Assembly (NCBI GenBank): GCA_934271265.1
Contig: CAKQRE010000019.1
Coordinates: 32,881-96,880 of the forward strand
Length of the DNA stretch: 64,000 bases
Reading direction: 5' to 3'
Source of the DNA: an uncultured Clostridia bacterium
Lineage (GTDB): Bacteria; Bacillota; Clostridia; Christensenellales; Borkfalkiaceae
A model generated the notes under the pieces. The model did no database searches, was not told the DNA's origin, and saw only the letters and a list, made by a program, of their open reading frames with translations. A program made the position numbers and the translations under genes. Positions 35,553-43,983 of the stretch are shown here, one piece after another. Positions within the stretch are counted from its first letter, which is position 1. Each line of letters opens with the position of its first letter.

Positions 35553-36254
35553 TCAATGTTTTGCTAAGACCAATTCTTTTGCTTCTTTTTGCTTTTCATC
35601 ATATGCAGCCTGATCAACTTTGCCTTCCAGCATAAGCCAGTCGCCGTAATCCATATCCGACACCGTGCCTTCGCGAACCGTATTGCTTCTTTTCAGGACT
35701 TTGCCTACCGTCTGCAAGATAATTTTCAAATCACCAAGGAAGGTAATACCTCTGTCGATGTACAGCAAGTCGTATTCGAATTTTTGCTCCCATGTAATGT
35801 TATTTCTTCCGTTCACCTGCGCAAGCCCTGTAAGACCGGGGCGCACATCATGACGGCGGCGCTGTTCATCGGTCATGAATACCATATCGCGGACAAGCTG
35901 AGGTCTTGGTCCGACAATTGCCATATCGCCTTTTACGATATTGACAAGTTCACCGAGTTCGTCAAGCGAAGTTTTCCGGAGAAATCTTCCGTATCCGTTA
36001 AGCCTCTCAGCATCGGAAAGCAAATTTCCGTCCTTGTCTCGCTTATTGCTCATCGTTCTGAACTTTATAAGACGAAATATCTTCTCTTTGCCATCCTTAC
36101 CTTTCTTTCCGGGGCGGGGTTGCACAAAGAACGGATTTCCTCTCATAGCAATCGCGCCGACAATGATTAAGACCAAAAGGACAGGTGACAGCACAATCAA
36201 TGCAAACAAAGACAGCGTGAAATCAAAAAGTCTTTTCCAAAACTTTGCGTACAT
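35553..36254 (-). CDS. Initiating sugar transferase (polyprenyl-phosphate PGT, PglC/WcaJ core)
   Basis: 233 residues: one N-terminal hydrophobic (re-entrant) segment 'FDFTLSLFALIVLSPVLLVLIIVGAIA' followed by the catalytic core 'KIFRLIKFRTMSNKRDKDGN', 'GRFLRKTSLDELGELVNIVKGDMAIVGPRP' and 'RHDVRPGLTGLAQVNGRN'. Moves phospho-sugar from the nucleotide sugar to undecaprenyl phosphate. Short form, like PglC, consistent with a diacetamido sugar made by the dehydratase (16135) and aminotransferase (36271). Confidence 0.93.
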   Translation of the reverse strand: MYAKFWKRLFDFTLSLFALIVLSPVLLVLIIVGAIAMRGNPFFVQPRPGKKGKDGKEKIFRLIKFRTMSNKRDKDGNLLSDAERLNGYGRFLRKTSLDELGELVNIVKGDMAIVGPRPQLVRDMVFMTDEQRRRHDVRPGLTGLAQVNGRNNITWEQKFEYDLLYIDRGITFLGDLKIILQTVGKVLKRSNTVREGTVSDMDYGDWLMLEGKVDQAAYDEKQKEAKELVLAKH

Positions 36255-36270
36255 TATGTACTCCTATAAA

Positions 36271-37536
36271 TCATGTAAAGCAAGCGCGGATAACCTCAAT
36301 GATTATGTCTTGCTGCTCCTCAGTCATCTTGTTATCACTCGGCAGGCAACAACCGCGTTCAAAAATATCCGCTCCTACATCCATCACACCGCCTGCAATA
36401 TAAGCATTCGTGCGACAACGGAGCGTTCCTTCTCTCCCAACCGCTTCATGCATGCGGTACATCGGCTGCATATGCATAGGCTTCCATATCGGTCTGCCTT
36501 CGGCGTTAAGACTTGCAAGCGTCTCCAGTATTTCCGACGGACACGTCTTGCCTTTTTCTTTTATGTAAATCGCCTTTGAGTCATCTCTGACCTGTTTACA
36601 CATATAGTCTTTATCAATTATCAATGCCGAAAGCCAATAATTCGGCTCGGCACCGTCGATAATCGGGTTCATGCGGACAGGCAGACCTTTCAGTCCGTCA
36701 CGGTATCTCTCGTAAATCGCCTTTTTCTGTGCAATATGTTCTTCCAAATGCGGATACTGTCCGCGTATAACGCCGGCAACCACATTGCTCATGCGATAGT
36801 TATAGCCGACTTCCTCATGCTGATACCAAGGGGCATTCTCACGCGCCTGTGTCGACCACTTCCGTGCCTTATTTGCCACCTCAATATCGTTGGTAAGTAA
36901 ACAACCACCGGCAGAACCCGTAATGATCTTATTTCCATTATAACTGATAGCGGAGTAATCGCCAAACGAACCACACTGTTTGCCGTTCAGCGTTGCGCCC
37001 ATTGCCTCGGCGGCGTCTTCAATCAGAAGTGCGCCGTGCTTTTCGCAGATCTGCTTGATTAAATCAATACGTCCGGGAAAGCCGTACAGTTCGGCACAAA
37101 CAACAAGTTTGACATCCGGGTACATCTCAAATGCCTTCTCAAGCGCCACAGGATCCATATTCCACGATTCGGCTTCGGTATCGATAAATACCGGAATCCC
37201 GCCCTCGTAAACAACGGGATTGAGTGTTGCGTCAAAGGTCATATCCGAGCAAAACACACGCTTGCCCTCCAGTGTGCCATGGCTGATGGCGGGCTTGCCG
37301 TACAGCTTTTCTCCTGCGGATTTCACACAAAGATGAAGTGCTGCCGTACAGCACGAAAGCCCCACTGCATATTTCATTTCGGCTTTTTCGGCGGCAATCC
37401 GCTCAACTTCGTTGATGTTTGCGCCGACCGTGGACATCCAATTCGTTTCATACGCCTCGGTCATATATTTCAACTCTTCGCCATGCATTGTCGGCGTCGC
37501 AAGCCAGACTTTTTTTTCAAAAGGTTTGAAATTCAT
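36271..37536 (-). CDS. DegT/DnrJ/EryC1-type PLP sugar aminotransferase
   Basis: 421 residues from ATG 37536 (GGAGGG upstream). 'VWLATPTMHGEELKYMTEA', 'VGLSCCTAALHLCV', 'LIEDAAEAMGATLNGKQCGSFGDYSAISYNGNKIITGSAGG' with the PLP-binding Lys in 'NGNKI'. Likely transaminates the 4-keto sugar produced by the PglF-like dehydratase to a 4-amino-6-deoxy sugar. First gene of the 15-gene polysaccharide operon, about 190 nt after its promoter. Confidence 0.92.
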   Translation of the reverse strand: MNFKPFEKKVWLATPTMHGEELKYMTEAYETNWMSTVGANINEVERIAAEKAEMKYAVGLSCCTAALHLCVKSAGEKLYGKPAISHGTLEGKRVFCSDMTFDATLNPVVYEGGIPVFIDTEAESWNMDPVALEKAFEMYPDVKLVVCAELYGFPGRIDLIKQICEKHGALLIEDAAEAMGATLNGKQCGSFGDYSAISYNGNKIITGSAGGCLLTNDIEVANKARKWSTQARENAPWYQHEEVGYNYRMSNVVAGVIRGQYPHLEEHIAQKKAIYERYRDGLKGLPVRMNPIIDGAEPNYWLSALIIDKDYMCKQVRDDSKAIYIKEKGKTCPSEILETLASLNAEGRPIWKPMHMQPMYRMHEAVGREGTLRCRTNAYIAGGVMDVGADIFERGCCLPSDNKMTEEQQDIIIEVIRACFT

Positions 37537-37730
37537 ATCACCCTCCGCAAACCTCACATCTCTGCAGGACATATTCCTTGATACGCTTTTTGATTTCGAT
37601 AAATTTGCCTTGTCATTATAAAGCCGTCTTTGATATTCCGCCCGCGTGGACAAAAGACGAAAATATCCTGCATTTGCGGTCACAATTCATCGTCCGAAGC
37701 TGATTTGTACCTATAGTTATTCTCTGTTTT

Positions 37731-37759
37731 ATTATACCATAAGGCAATCGGTATGTCAA
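37731..37759 (-). promoter_or_regulatory. Sigma-A type promoter of the polysaccharide operon
   Basis: Minus strand TTGACA (37754-37759), 17-bp spacer, TATAAT (37731-37736). A leader of about 190 nt precedes the first gene, with no recognisable riboswitch. This is the only consensus promoter I find for the whole operon. Confidence 0.88.
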
Positions 37760-37840
37760 TTTTTTTTCTAAGCATAAGCATATTCGATGTGTAGGATCAC
37801 AATACATACGAGACAAAAGTAATAAAAAAGATAGCAATTT

Positions 37841-37870
37841 TGCATATAACGGAAAATGTTGCCGACACTA
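37841..37870 (+). promoter_or_regulatory. Possible sigma-G promoter of spoVT
   Basis: TGCATA (37841-37846), 17-bp spacer, GACACTA (37864-37870), compared with the sigma-G consensus TGAATA/CATACTA. In Bacillus subtilis spoVT is sigma-G dependent. Based on motif similarity only. Confidence 0.35.
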
Positions 37871-37958
37871 CGACCGGAATGTCCGATCGGCAGGACGCGG
37901 CCGCAAAAAACCGGGCGCGTTTCCGTACGCCGACGGACGAAAGGAGATCGAGAAAACT

Positions 37959-38504
37959 ATGAAAGCAACGGGAATCGTAAGAAGGATCGACGAACTCGGC
38001 AGGGTCGTCATTCCGAAAGAGATCCGCAAAACGCTGAGGATCAGAGAGGGCGACCCTCTCGAACTGTTTACCGAACGGGACGAACTGATCGTAAAAAAAT
38101 ATTCACCCCTTTTAAACACGGACGGATTTGCGGAAACGATAGGCAAATGTCTGGCGGCGGAAACCGACCACACCGTTCTCGTGACGGATAACGATTCCGT
38201 CCTTTTCGCCTTCGGCCCCGGAACGAAAGACGCCGCCGGCAAGGCGATCTCTCCCGCTCTCGAAAAGATCCTTTCGGCGAAAAACACACTCCTTTGCAAC
38301 GCCGCGGACGGCGCAGCCCCCGTCGAGATCGTCAAAGGGGACGACTTCGGTTTCGCAAACGAGATCTTTCTGCCCGTTCTGCGCGAAGGGGACGCGCGCG
38401 GACTTCTGATCGTGGCGGACAAACGGGAAAACAGCGGCATCGCCTCGGCAGACATCCGTCTTGCGAAACTCGCGGCGGATATGTTGTCCGCCCACATCGT
38501 TTAG
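37959..38504 (+). CDS. spoVT: Stage V sporulation regulator SpoVT (AbrB family)
   Basis: 181 residues, the usual length. N-terminal swapped-hairpin DNA-binding domain 'MKATGIVRRIDELGRVVIPKEIRKTLRIREGDPLELF' (residues 1-37) and a C-terminal GAF-like domain. AAAGGAG precedes the start. It fine-tunes forespore-specific genes during spore maturation. Followed by a spoVB-family gene and yabN/mazG, the same order as in Bacillus. Confidence 0.93.
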   Translation: MKATGIVRRIDELGRVVIPKEIRKTLRIREGDPLELFTERDELIVKKYSPLLNTDGFAETIGKCLAAETDHTVLVTDNDSVLFAFGPGTKDAAGKAISPALEKILSAKNTLLCNAADGAAPVEIVKGDDFGFANEIFLPVLREGDARGLLIVADKRENSGIASADIRLAKLAADMLSAHIV

Positions 38505-38528
38505 GTGGAAGGAACGATCCGGAAAATC

Positions 38529-39905
38529 ATGTGGAAGAAACCGAAGAAAAACAGCATGGAAGACGGGATCGGCTCAAACATCGCGCCGGGCGGACGGGAA
38601 AACGGTTTTCTGAAAGGCAGCGTTATCCTTGCGGCGGGAAATTTTTTCGCCAAAGCGATCGGCGCGTTTTATCGCGTTCCGCTGACGAATCTGCTCGGCT
38701 CGCAGGGGATCGGTATCTATCAGATGGTCTTCCCGTTATACTGTATTCTGCTCACTTTCTCTTCCACGGGGGTACCGTCTGCGATCGCGAAACTCGTCGC
38801 TTCGGGCGAAAACGAAAAAGGCGTGCTCGGAAAATCGCTCGCCGTATTCGGCACGATCGGAGCGGTCGGCAGTCTCGCCATGCTCCTCCTTGCCCGCCCT
38901 CTCGCTCTTCTTCAGGGAGACGAACGCGCCGCGCTTGCCTATCGGACCCTTTCCCCTTCCGTTTTCCTCGTTTCTTTCATCTCCTGCTTCCGCGGATACT
39001 TTCAGGGGAAAAACAACATGTTTCCCACCGCGCTTTCGCAGACGATCGAACAAGCCGTTAAGCTGACCGCAGGGCTTTCCCTGTGTTTTTTCTTCCGCGG
39101 CGATCCCGCACTGTCGGGAGCGCTCGCCTGTCTGGCGGTAACGGTAAGCGAAGGGGCGGCGTGCGCTTATCTCTTTGTTCGCCACCGAAAAAAATGTAAA
39201 GAAAAAGTTAGCCTATATGCCGATTATCCCGTCAAAAAGTTATTGTTCACCGTCCTTCCGATCGCCGCGGCGGCGATCCTTGTTCCCCTGTCCCGCATGG
39301 CGGACAGCTTTGCGGCGATCAATATTCTGAAAAGAAATTTCCCGGACGCCACTTCCCTTTACGGAATTTATACGGGCGGCGTGGAATCGATCGCGGGGGT
39401 ACCCGTAGCCGTATGCTACGGCGCGGCGGCGGCATCCGTACCGACGGTCGCCGGGCTTTTAAAAGAGGGAAAAACGGAAAAGGCGAAGAAGAAAGCAACG
39501 TATGCACTGCTATTCACGTGCGCAGTTTCTCTCGCGTGCGCCGCGGCTTTGTATTTCGGCGCCGATCTCATCGTCGGGTCATTATATGCCGCCCTGCCCG
39601 GGGGAGAAAAGATCCTGATGACAAAACTTCTGAAAGCGGCTTCCGCAACGGTTGTTCTTCTTGCCGTCATGCAGACGGCAAACTCTCTTCTCGTAGCCAA
39701 CGGCAGGCTTTTTGCTCCGCCTCTTTTCCTTCTGATCGGGGTGATCGTGAAAATTCCTTTGGAGATCGTCTTGCTCTTCCGGAAAAAAATCGGCATTTTT
39801 GCGATACCGATTTCCGATATCGCCTGTTATTTAATTGCAGTTTTTTGCGATTTGGTATATATTAGATATATCAATAAATCTTCGCCGCGTTCTGCGCAGA
39901 CGTAG
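38529..39905 (+). CDS. SpoVB/MurJ-like MOP-superfamily lipid flippase
   Basis: About 458 residues; a GTG start at 38505 directly after the spoVT stop is also possible. Twelve to fourteen hydrophobic segments; 'GSVILAAGNFFAKAIGAFYRVPLTNLLGSQGIGIYQMVFPLY' is typical of SpoVB/YabM/YtgP proteins, which flip lipid-linked cell-wall precursors. Further marks: 'SCFRGYFQGKNNMFPTALSQTIEQ' and 'LLVANGRLFAPPLFLLIGVIVKIPLE'. Position after spoVT matches Bacillus yabM. A role in spore cortex or general wall synthesis is inferred. Confidence 0.88.
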   Translation: MWKKPKKNSMEDGIGSNIAPGGRENGFLKGSVILAAGNFFAKAIGAFYRVPLTNLLGSQGIGIYQMVFPLYCILLTFSSTGVPSAIAKLVASGENEKGVLGKSLAVFGTIGAVGSLAMLLLARPLALLQGDERAALAYRTLSPSVFLVSFISCFRGYFQGKNNMFPTALSQTIEQAVKLTAGLSLCFFFRGDPALSGALACLAVTVSEGAACAYLFVRHRKKCKEKVSLYADYPVKKLLFTVLPIAAAAILVPLSRMADSFAAINILKRNFPDATSLYGIYTGGVESIAGVPVAVCYGAAAASVPTVAGLLKEGKTEKAKKKATYALLFTCAVSLACAAALYFGADLIVGSLYAALPGGEKILMTKLLKAASATVVLLAVMQTANSLLVANGRLFAPPLFLLIGVIVKIPLEIVLLFRKKIGIFAIPISDIACYLIAVFCDLVYIRYINKSSPRSAQT

Positions 39906-39978
39906 CAGGGCAAGATCCGGAACCGTTCCCGATCCTGTCGGGCGATCCGCAGACCTCGCGGCGAAAAGGAACCGACAA

Positions 39979-41403
39979 ATGAAGATAACTCTTGCGGGCA
40001 CGGGCGTTACGCCCGGAGACGTATCCCTTCGCGCGATCGAAGCGGCGGACGGCGCGACCGTCATCGTAAAAACCGCTCTTTCCGAAAACGGGATCGCCCT
40101 GACGAAAAGATTTCCGGACGCGATCACTTTAGACGACGTTTACCGCCGGTCGCGCAATTTCGACACCTTAAACAAAAACCTTGCCGCCGAAGTGCTGAAA
40201 TACGCCCGCGAAAACCCCGTCGTTTATTACGTTGACGGCAACCCCGCCGACGACGTTTCCTGCCGTATGATCATGCAGAAAAGGAAGGATACCGAAGTCA
40301 TCCCCGGAGTTTCCAAAGCGGCTGCCTGTCTCTCGGCTCTCGGCATCGGCGGAAAATACACGGCTGTCTCCGCTTACGATCTTTCGGAAGATTCCGACAT
40401 CTCCCTTCCCCTCGTCGTGTTCGACGTCGATTCCGCCTATCTCGCAGGGCATATAAAACTTGTTCTATCCGATCGTTTCGGCGACGAAATACCATGCTAT
40501 AAGTTCTTTAACGGCAAATATGAGAAAAGCATGCTCTACGAATGCGACTACGGAAACAACTTCGATTATTCCTGCTGTATCGTGATCGGCGAGCTTTCCC
40601 TCACCGAAAAAAGAAGATTCGGTTTTAACGACCTGTTCCGTATCGTGGAAAGACTGCGCGCCGAAAACGGATGCCCCTGGGACAGAGCGCAAACGAAAGA
40701 ATCGATACGCGTCAACACGATCGAAGAGGCTTACGAACTGGTGGACGCCGTTACGCAAAACGACGAAGACGGCATGTGCGAAGAAATCGGAGATCTTCTT
40801 CTGCAAGCCGTTTTTCAGACTGTTTTTGCCGAAGAGCGCAATTCTTTCGACCGCAACGACGTACTCTCCGGCGTATGCGAAAAACTGATCACCCGCCACA
40901 CGCATATTTTCGGGATCGACCGCGCCGAAAACGAATCGACCGCGCTCGATATCTGGAACAAGAATAAAATGAAGGAAAAGGGGTATGAAACCGCCGCGGA
41001 ATACGTAAACGCCGTACCGAAAAACCTGCCCGCCCTGATGCGCGCCGAAAAATGCATGAACCGCGCGAAAAAATTCGGCTTCGAATTCGAAAACGCGGAA
41101 CAGATCTTCGGCAAGATCGCCGAGGAAACGGAGGAGGTGCGCCGCGAAATACGATCGGGCGACAGCGAAAAACTGAAAAGAGAATGCGGCGATCTGATCT
41201 GCGCGACTGCCAACCTCGCCCGATATCTCGGGGTGGAATGCGAGGAAGCATTAAGCCTCTCCACGGAAAAACTCGTAAATCGCTTCACCGCCGCGGAGGA
41301 ACTGATCCGAAAAGACGGCAAGGATCCGACCGACCTTTCCCCGAAGGAATGGGACGAATACTATCGGGCGGCAAAAAAGAAACTCAGCGAAGGATCCGAC
41401 TGA
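39979..41403 (+). CDS. Fused tetrapyrrole-methylase-like/MazG nucleotide pyrophosphohydrolase (YabN type)
   Basis: 474 residues from ATG 39979 (AAAAGGA upstream). N-terminal about 210 residues resemble the SAM-dependent tetrapyrrole methylase fold ('ITLAGTGVTPGDVSLRAIEAA', 'VVYYVDGNPADDV'), diverged. Then two MazG domains: 'VERLRAENGCPWDRAQTKESIRVNTIEEAYELVDAV' with EExxE...ExxD metal residues 'EEIGDLLLQAVF', and a second with 'IAEETEEVRREIRSGDSEKLKRECGDLICATANLA'. Likely hydrolyses (d)NTPs to monophosphates. Same place as yabN in the Bacillus spoVT cluster. Confidence 0.92.
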   Translation: MKITLAGTGVTPGDVSLRAIEAADGATVIVKTALSENGIALTKRFPDAITLDDVYRRSRNFDTLNKNLAAEVLKYARENPVVYYVDGNPADDVSCRMIMQKRKDTEVIPGVSKAAACLSALGIGGKYTAVSAYDLSEDSDISLPLVVFDVDSAYLAGHIKLVLSDRFGDEIPCYKFFNGKYEKSMLYECDYGNNFDYSCCIVIGELSLTEKRRFGFNDLFRIVERLRAENGCPWDRAQTKESIRVNTIEEAYELVDAVTQNDEDGMCEEIGDLLLQAVFQTVFAEERNSFDRNDVLSGVCEKLITRHTHIFGIDRAENESTALDIWNKNKMKEKGYETAAEYVNAVPKNLPALMRAEKCMNRAKKFGFEFENAEQIFGKIAEETEEVRREIRSGDSEKLKRECGDLICATANLARYLGVECEEALSLSTEKLVNRFTAAEELIRKDGKDPTDLSPKEWDEYYRAAKKKLSEGSD

Positions 41404-41406
41404 CCC

Positions 41407-42381
41407 ATGCAATGTAAAAGTATCCGTATAGGTCGATTAACAACGAAAAATAATGTTTTTTTCGCGCCGCTTGCCGGTTTTTCGGACTTTGCGATGCGCG
41501 AGATCTGTCTTTCTTACGGCGCGGGGCTTTGCTTCACGGAAATGGTGAGTTGCAAAGGGCTTCTTTACGGCAACGAAAACACGGAAACCCTCCTGACCCT
41601 CGCCCCGCACGAAACGATGCCGGCGGTACAGATCTTCGGAAACGATCCCGAGATCATGCGGCGGGCGCTGGAAAGCGAGGCGCTTGCGCCCTTTCCGATC
41701 GCAGACGTCAATTTCGGTTGCCCCATGCCGAAGATCTATAACAACGGAGAAGGCAGCGCTCTTCTCGCCGATATTCCGCTGGCAGAGAAGATCGTCTCCT
41801 CCTGCGCGAAAAGCGGAAAAACGATCACCTGCAAATTTCGGATCGGTCTTCGCGAAGGAGATTACGTTACGGAAGATTTTGCGAAAGCCTGCGAAGGCGC
41901 GGGCGCGTCGCTTATCACCGTGCACGGGCGCGTGAGAGACAGAATTTACGCGGGAGAGCCGAATTATAAGGAGATCGCAAAGGCAAAACGCGCCGTTTCG
42001 ATCCCCGTGATCGCCAACGGCGGGATCTTCCGCAAAGAAGACGCCGACAAGATGATAAACGAAACGGGCGCGGACGGCGTGATGATCGCCCGCGGAGCGC
42101 TCGAAAGACCGCAGATTTTTTCCGAGATCCTCGGAATTCCTTGTTTAACGGATAAAAAATCGCTGATTTATCGACATATAGACCTACTTAAAACAAAATA
42201 TGAGGATAGGATCGTAGCCGTAAACTTCCGCAAGCAACTCTGTTATTACTTAAAGGGAGAACCGGGCGTGACCCGTCTGAAAGAAAAGATCTTCCGCCTG
42301 ACGGACACCGATTCGTTAAAAAGCGAGATCGACGCTTTCTTTTCCGCCCGAAACGAAAACATCGATCCGCCAAGGCAGTAA
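41407..42381 (+). CDS. dusB: tRNA-dihydrouridine synthase
   Basis: 324 residues. FMN-dependent TIM barrel: 'NVFFAPLAGFSDFAMREICLSYGAGLCFTEMV', 'VNFGCPMPKIYNNGEGSALL' with the catalytic Cys, 'TCKFRIGL' , 'ASLITVHGRVRDRIYAG' (substrate-binding HGR), 'IPVIANGGIF' and 'GVMIARGAL'. Reduces uridine to dihydrouridine in tRNA D-loops. Starts 3 bp after the MazG stop and ends a four-gene run spoVT-dusB. Confidence 0.93.
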   Translation: MQCKSIRIGRLTTKNNVFFAPLAGFSDFAMREICLSYGAGLCFTEMVSCKGLLYGNENTETLLTLAPHETMPAVQIFGNDPEIMRRALESEALAPFPIADVNFGCPMPKIYNNGEGSALLADIPLAEKIVSSCAKSGKTITCKFRIGLREGDYVTEDFAKACEGAGASLITVHGRVRDRIYAGEPNYKEIAKAKRAVSIPVIANGGIFRKEDADKMINETGADGVMIARGALERPQIFSEILGIPCLTDKKSLIYRHIDLLKTKYEDRIVAVNFRKQLCYYLKGEPGVTRLKEKIFRLTDTDSLKSEIDAFFSARNENIDPPRQ

Positions 42382-42432
42382 CATTCACACAATTTCCCTT
42401 CCCGCAATATGATACTTCGGGAGGGTCGTTCT

Positions 42433-43083
42433 TTGAAAATCGCCACGCTGATCCGCCGTGCTTACGGCGACTATCGCCCCGTCGCGCCGAACCCGGAAAC
42501 GGTCGTTTTCGGTTTCGGATGTACGAAAATCGTGAAATACCGAAAGGAACTGAACGGGGAAACTTCCGTTTTGAAAGAGCTTGCCGCTTTATCCGAAAAG
42601 ACAGACGGCGTTATTCTCGCCGCGTTCGACACCGATAACTACGGAGTGATCCGTCATTCCTGCGGAATTTTCGAGAAAGGCAGACTGCTCGGCATAACCG
42701 ATATGTCCGTCTGTCTGGAGCAAAACGGCTACATGCCGGGATGCGGCAATCGCGTTTTCGATACGGGAGCGGGCAGGCTCGCCGTTGCCGTCGGAGACGA
42801 CGCTTTTTCGTTCGACCTGATGAAGTCGCTCGTCGTCTGCGGCGCGGAAACGATTTTTCTTCTGTCCGACCGCAAGCGGACGGAAAACACGAAAATCGTC
42901 GTGCGGGCGTATTCTTATCTGCTCGGCGTTCCCTTTCTGTATCTCGCGGAGGACGGAATGATCGCAACCGATCCGCGCGGCAAGATCGTAGCTTCTTCCG
43001 AAGAAGACGAATGTTTCGCCGAAATTCCGACCCCGGCGGAATACTCCTTAAAAATCACCAAAGTACGCCTGCGCGATCCATAG
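42433..43083 (+). CDS. Degenerate nitrilase-superfamily protein
   Basis: 216 residues from TTG 42433, chosen because GGGAGGG sits 7 nt upstream; an ATG at 42409 lacks a site. Carbon-nitrogen-hydrolase-like layout: 'GVILAAFDTDNYGVIRHSCGIFEKGRLLGITD' then 'GRLAVAVGDDAFSFDLMKSLVVCGAETIFLLSDRK'. The catalytic Cys position (usually CYD after IGV) reads GDD, so classic nitrilase activity is unlikely. Shorter than normal family members (about 260-280). The stop codon TAG is the first three bases of an inserted repeat element, so the C-terminus may have been cut by that insertion. Confidence 0.65.
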   Translation: MKIATLIRRAYGDYRPVAPNPETVVFGFGCTKIVKYRKELNGETSVLKELAALSEKTDGVILAAFDTDNYGVIRHSCGIFEKGRLLGITDMSVCLEQNGYMPGCGNRVFDTGAGRLAVAVGDDAFSFDLMKSLVVCGAETIFLLSDRKRTENTKIVVRAYSYLLGVPFLYLAEDGMIATDPRGKIVASSEEDECFAEIPTPAEYSLKITKVRLRDP

Positions 43084-43363
43084 GCTTAACATTCGCCATC
43101 ACTAACTATTTTTACGGCGAAAAATCGGTTTATGACTGTGTTAAACGCTCGGCAATATACGGAAGAGTATTATTTTGAGCGTTTGCCTTGTCAAAACGCG
43201 ATTTTTCATCCGTAAAAACGCCTTGCGCCTTAAAGAGCTTATTTTCCGATGATTTTACCCGATTTCGAAATCGATAGTACTTTCCGTACATCAATAGAGA
43301 AATCGGGAAAAAGGGCGGAAAAGAAGCCTTTAAGGTAATTAGTGATGACGAATGTTAAGCCTA
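43081..43363. mobile_element. MITE-like element, full copy (copy 1)
   Basis: 283 bp bounded by imperfect terminal inverted repeats of about 28 bp: TAGGCTTAACATTCGCCATC at the left and the complement of TAGGCTTAACATTCGTCATC at the right. Both ends carry TA, which could be a target duplication. No transposase frame. An internal hairpin (AACGC TC ... GAGCGTT) is present. A shorter copy is at 49982 and a one-ended copy at 53042. Confidence 0.8.
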
Positions 43364-43430
43364 GGCGCAATCACAAAACAATAACGTCGGCGCGCCGTCC
43401 GGAACCGGGTGCCGCACAAAAGAGGAAATC

Positions 43431-43925
43431 ATGTTTCATATCGTTCTCGTAGAACCGGAGATCCCACAGAACACGGGCAATATCTCCCGTACGTGCGCGG
43501 CAACGCACACCGCCCTTCACCTCGTCCGCCCGCTCGGATTCGAAATTTCCGACCGCACTTTAAAACGGGCAGGGCTCGATTACTGGCAGTATCTTTCCGT
43601 CAGTTATTACGATTCCTTTGCGGAAGTTCTCGAAAAATATTACAACGGGCACAATTTTTATTTCATGTCCACCAAAGGAGCAAAGAGATACGTCGACGCG
43701 ACCTTCCGCGACGGCGATTTTCTCGTTTTCGGAAAAGAGTCCCACGGACTTCCCGAGCCGCTGCTGAAAGAACATTACAACGAGACCCTGCGCATCCCCA
43801 TGTGGCGGGATCTGAGAAGTCTGAACCTTTCCAACTCGGTGGCGATCACGCTGTACGAAGCCCTTCGGCAGACGGACTTTGCCGGGTTAAATCCGGAAGG
43901 ACATCTGACCGGGCGTGCAGACTGA
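43431..43925 (+). CDS. trmL: tRNA (cytidine(34)-2'-O)-methyltransferase
   Basis: 164 residues, normal for TrmL. SPOUT fold: 'MFHIVLVEPEIPQNTGNISRTCAATHTALHLVRPLGFE' at the N-terminus, 'RAGLDYWQYL', 'LVFGKESHGLPEPLL' and the knot motif 'IPMWRDLRSLNLSNSVAITLYEALRQ'. Methylates the wobble position of certain tRNA-Leu species. Its promoter must lie in or near the upstream MITE; none is obvious. Confidence 0.95.
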   Translation: MFHIVLVEPEIPQNTGNISRTCAATHTALHLVRPLGFEISDRTLKRAGLDYWQYLSVSYYDSFAEVLEKYYNGHNFYFMSTKGAKRYVDATFRDGDFLVFGKESHGLPEPLLKEHYNETLRIPMWRDLRSLNLSNSVAITLYEALRQTDFAGLNPEGHLTGRAD

Positions 43926-43983
43926 CCCCAACTTTTTCCAAATCCGCCGCGATCCGGAAATCCGTATCAAAAGGAGACGTCTT

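Noticed and set aside
43081..43363. Complete insertion sequence
   Set aside because: The interior is too short and has no transposase-coding frame; only inverted arms and hairpins are present.
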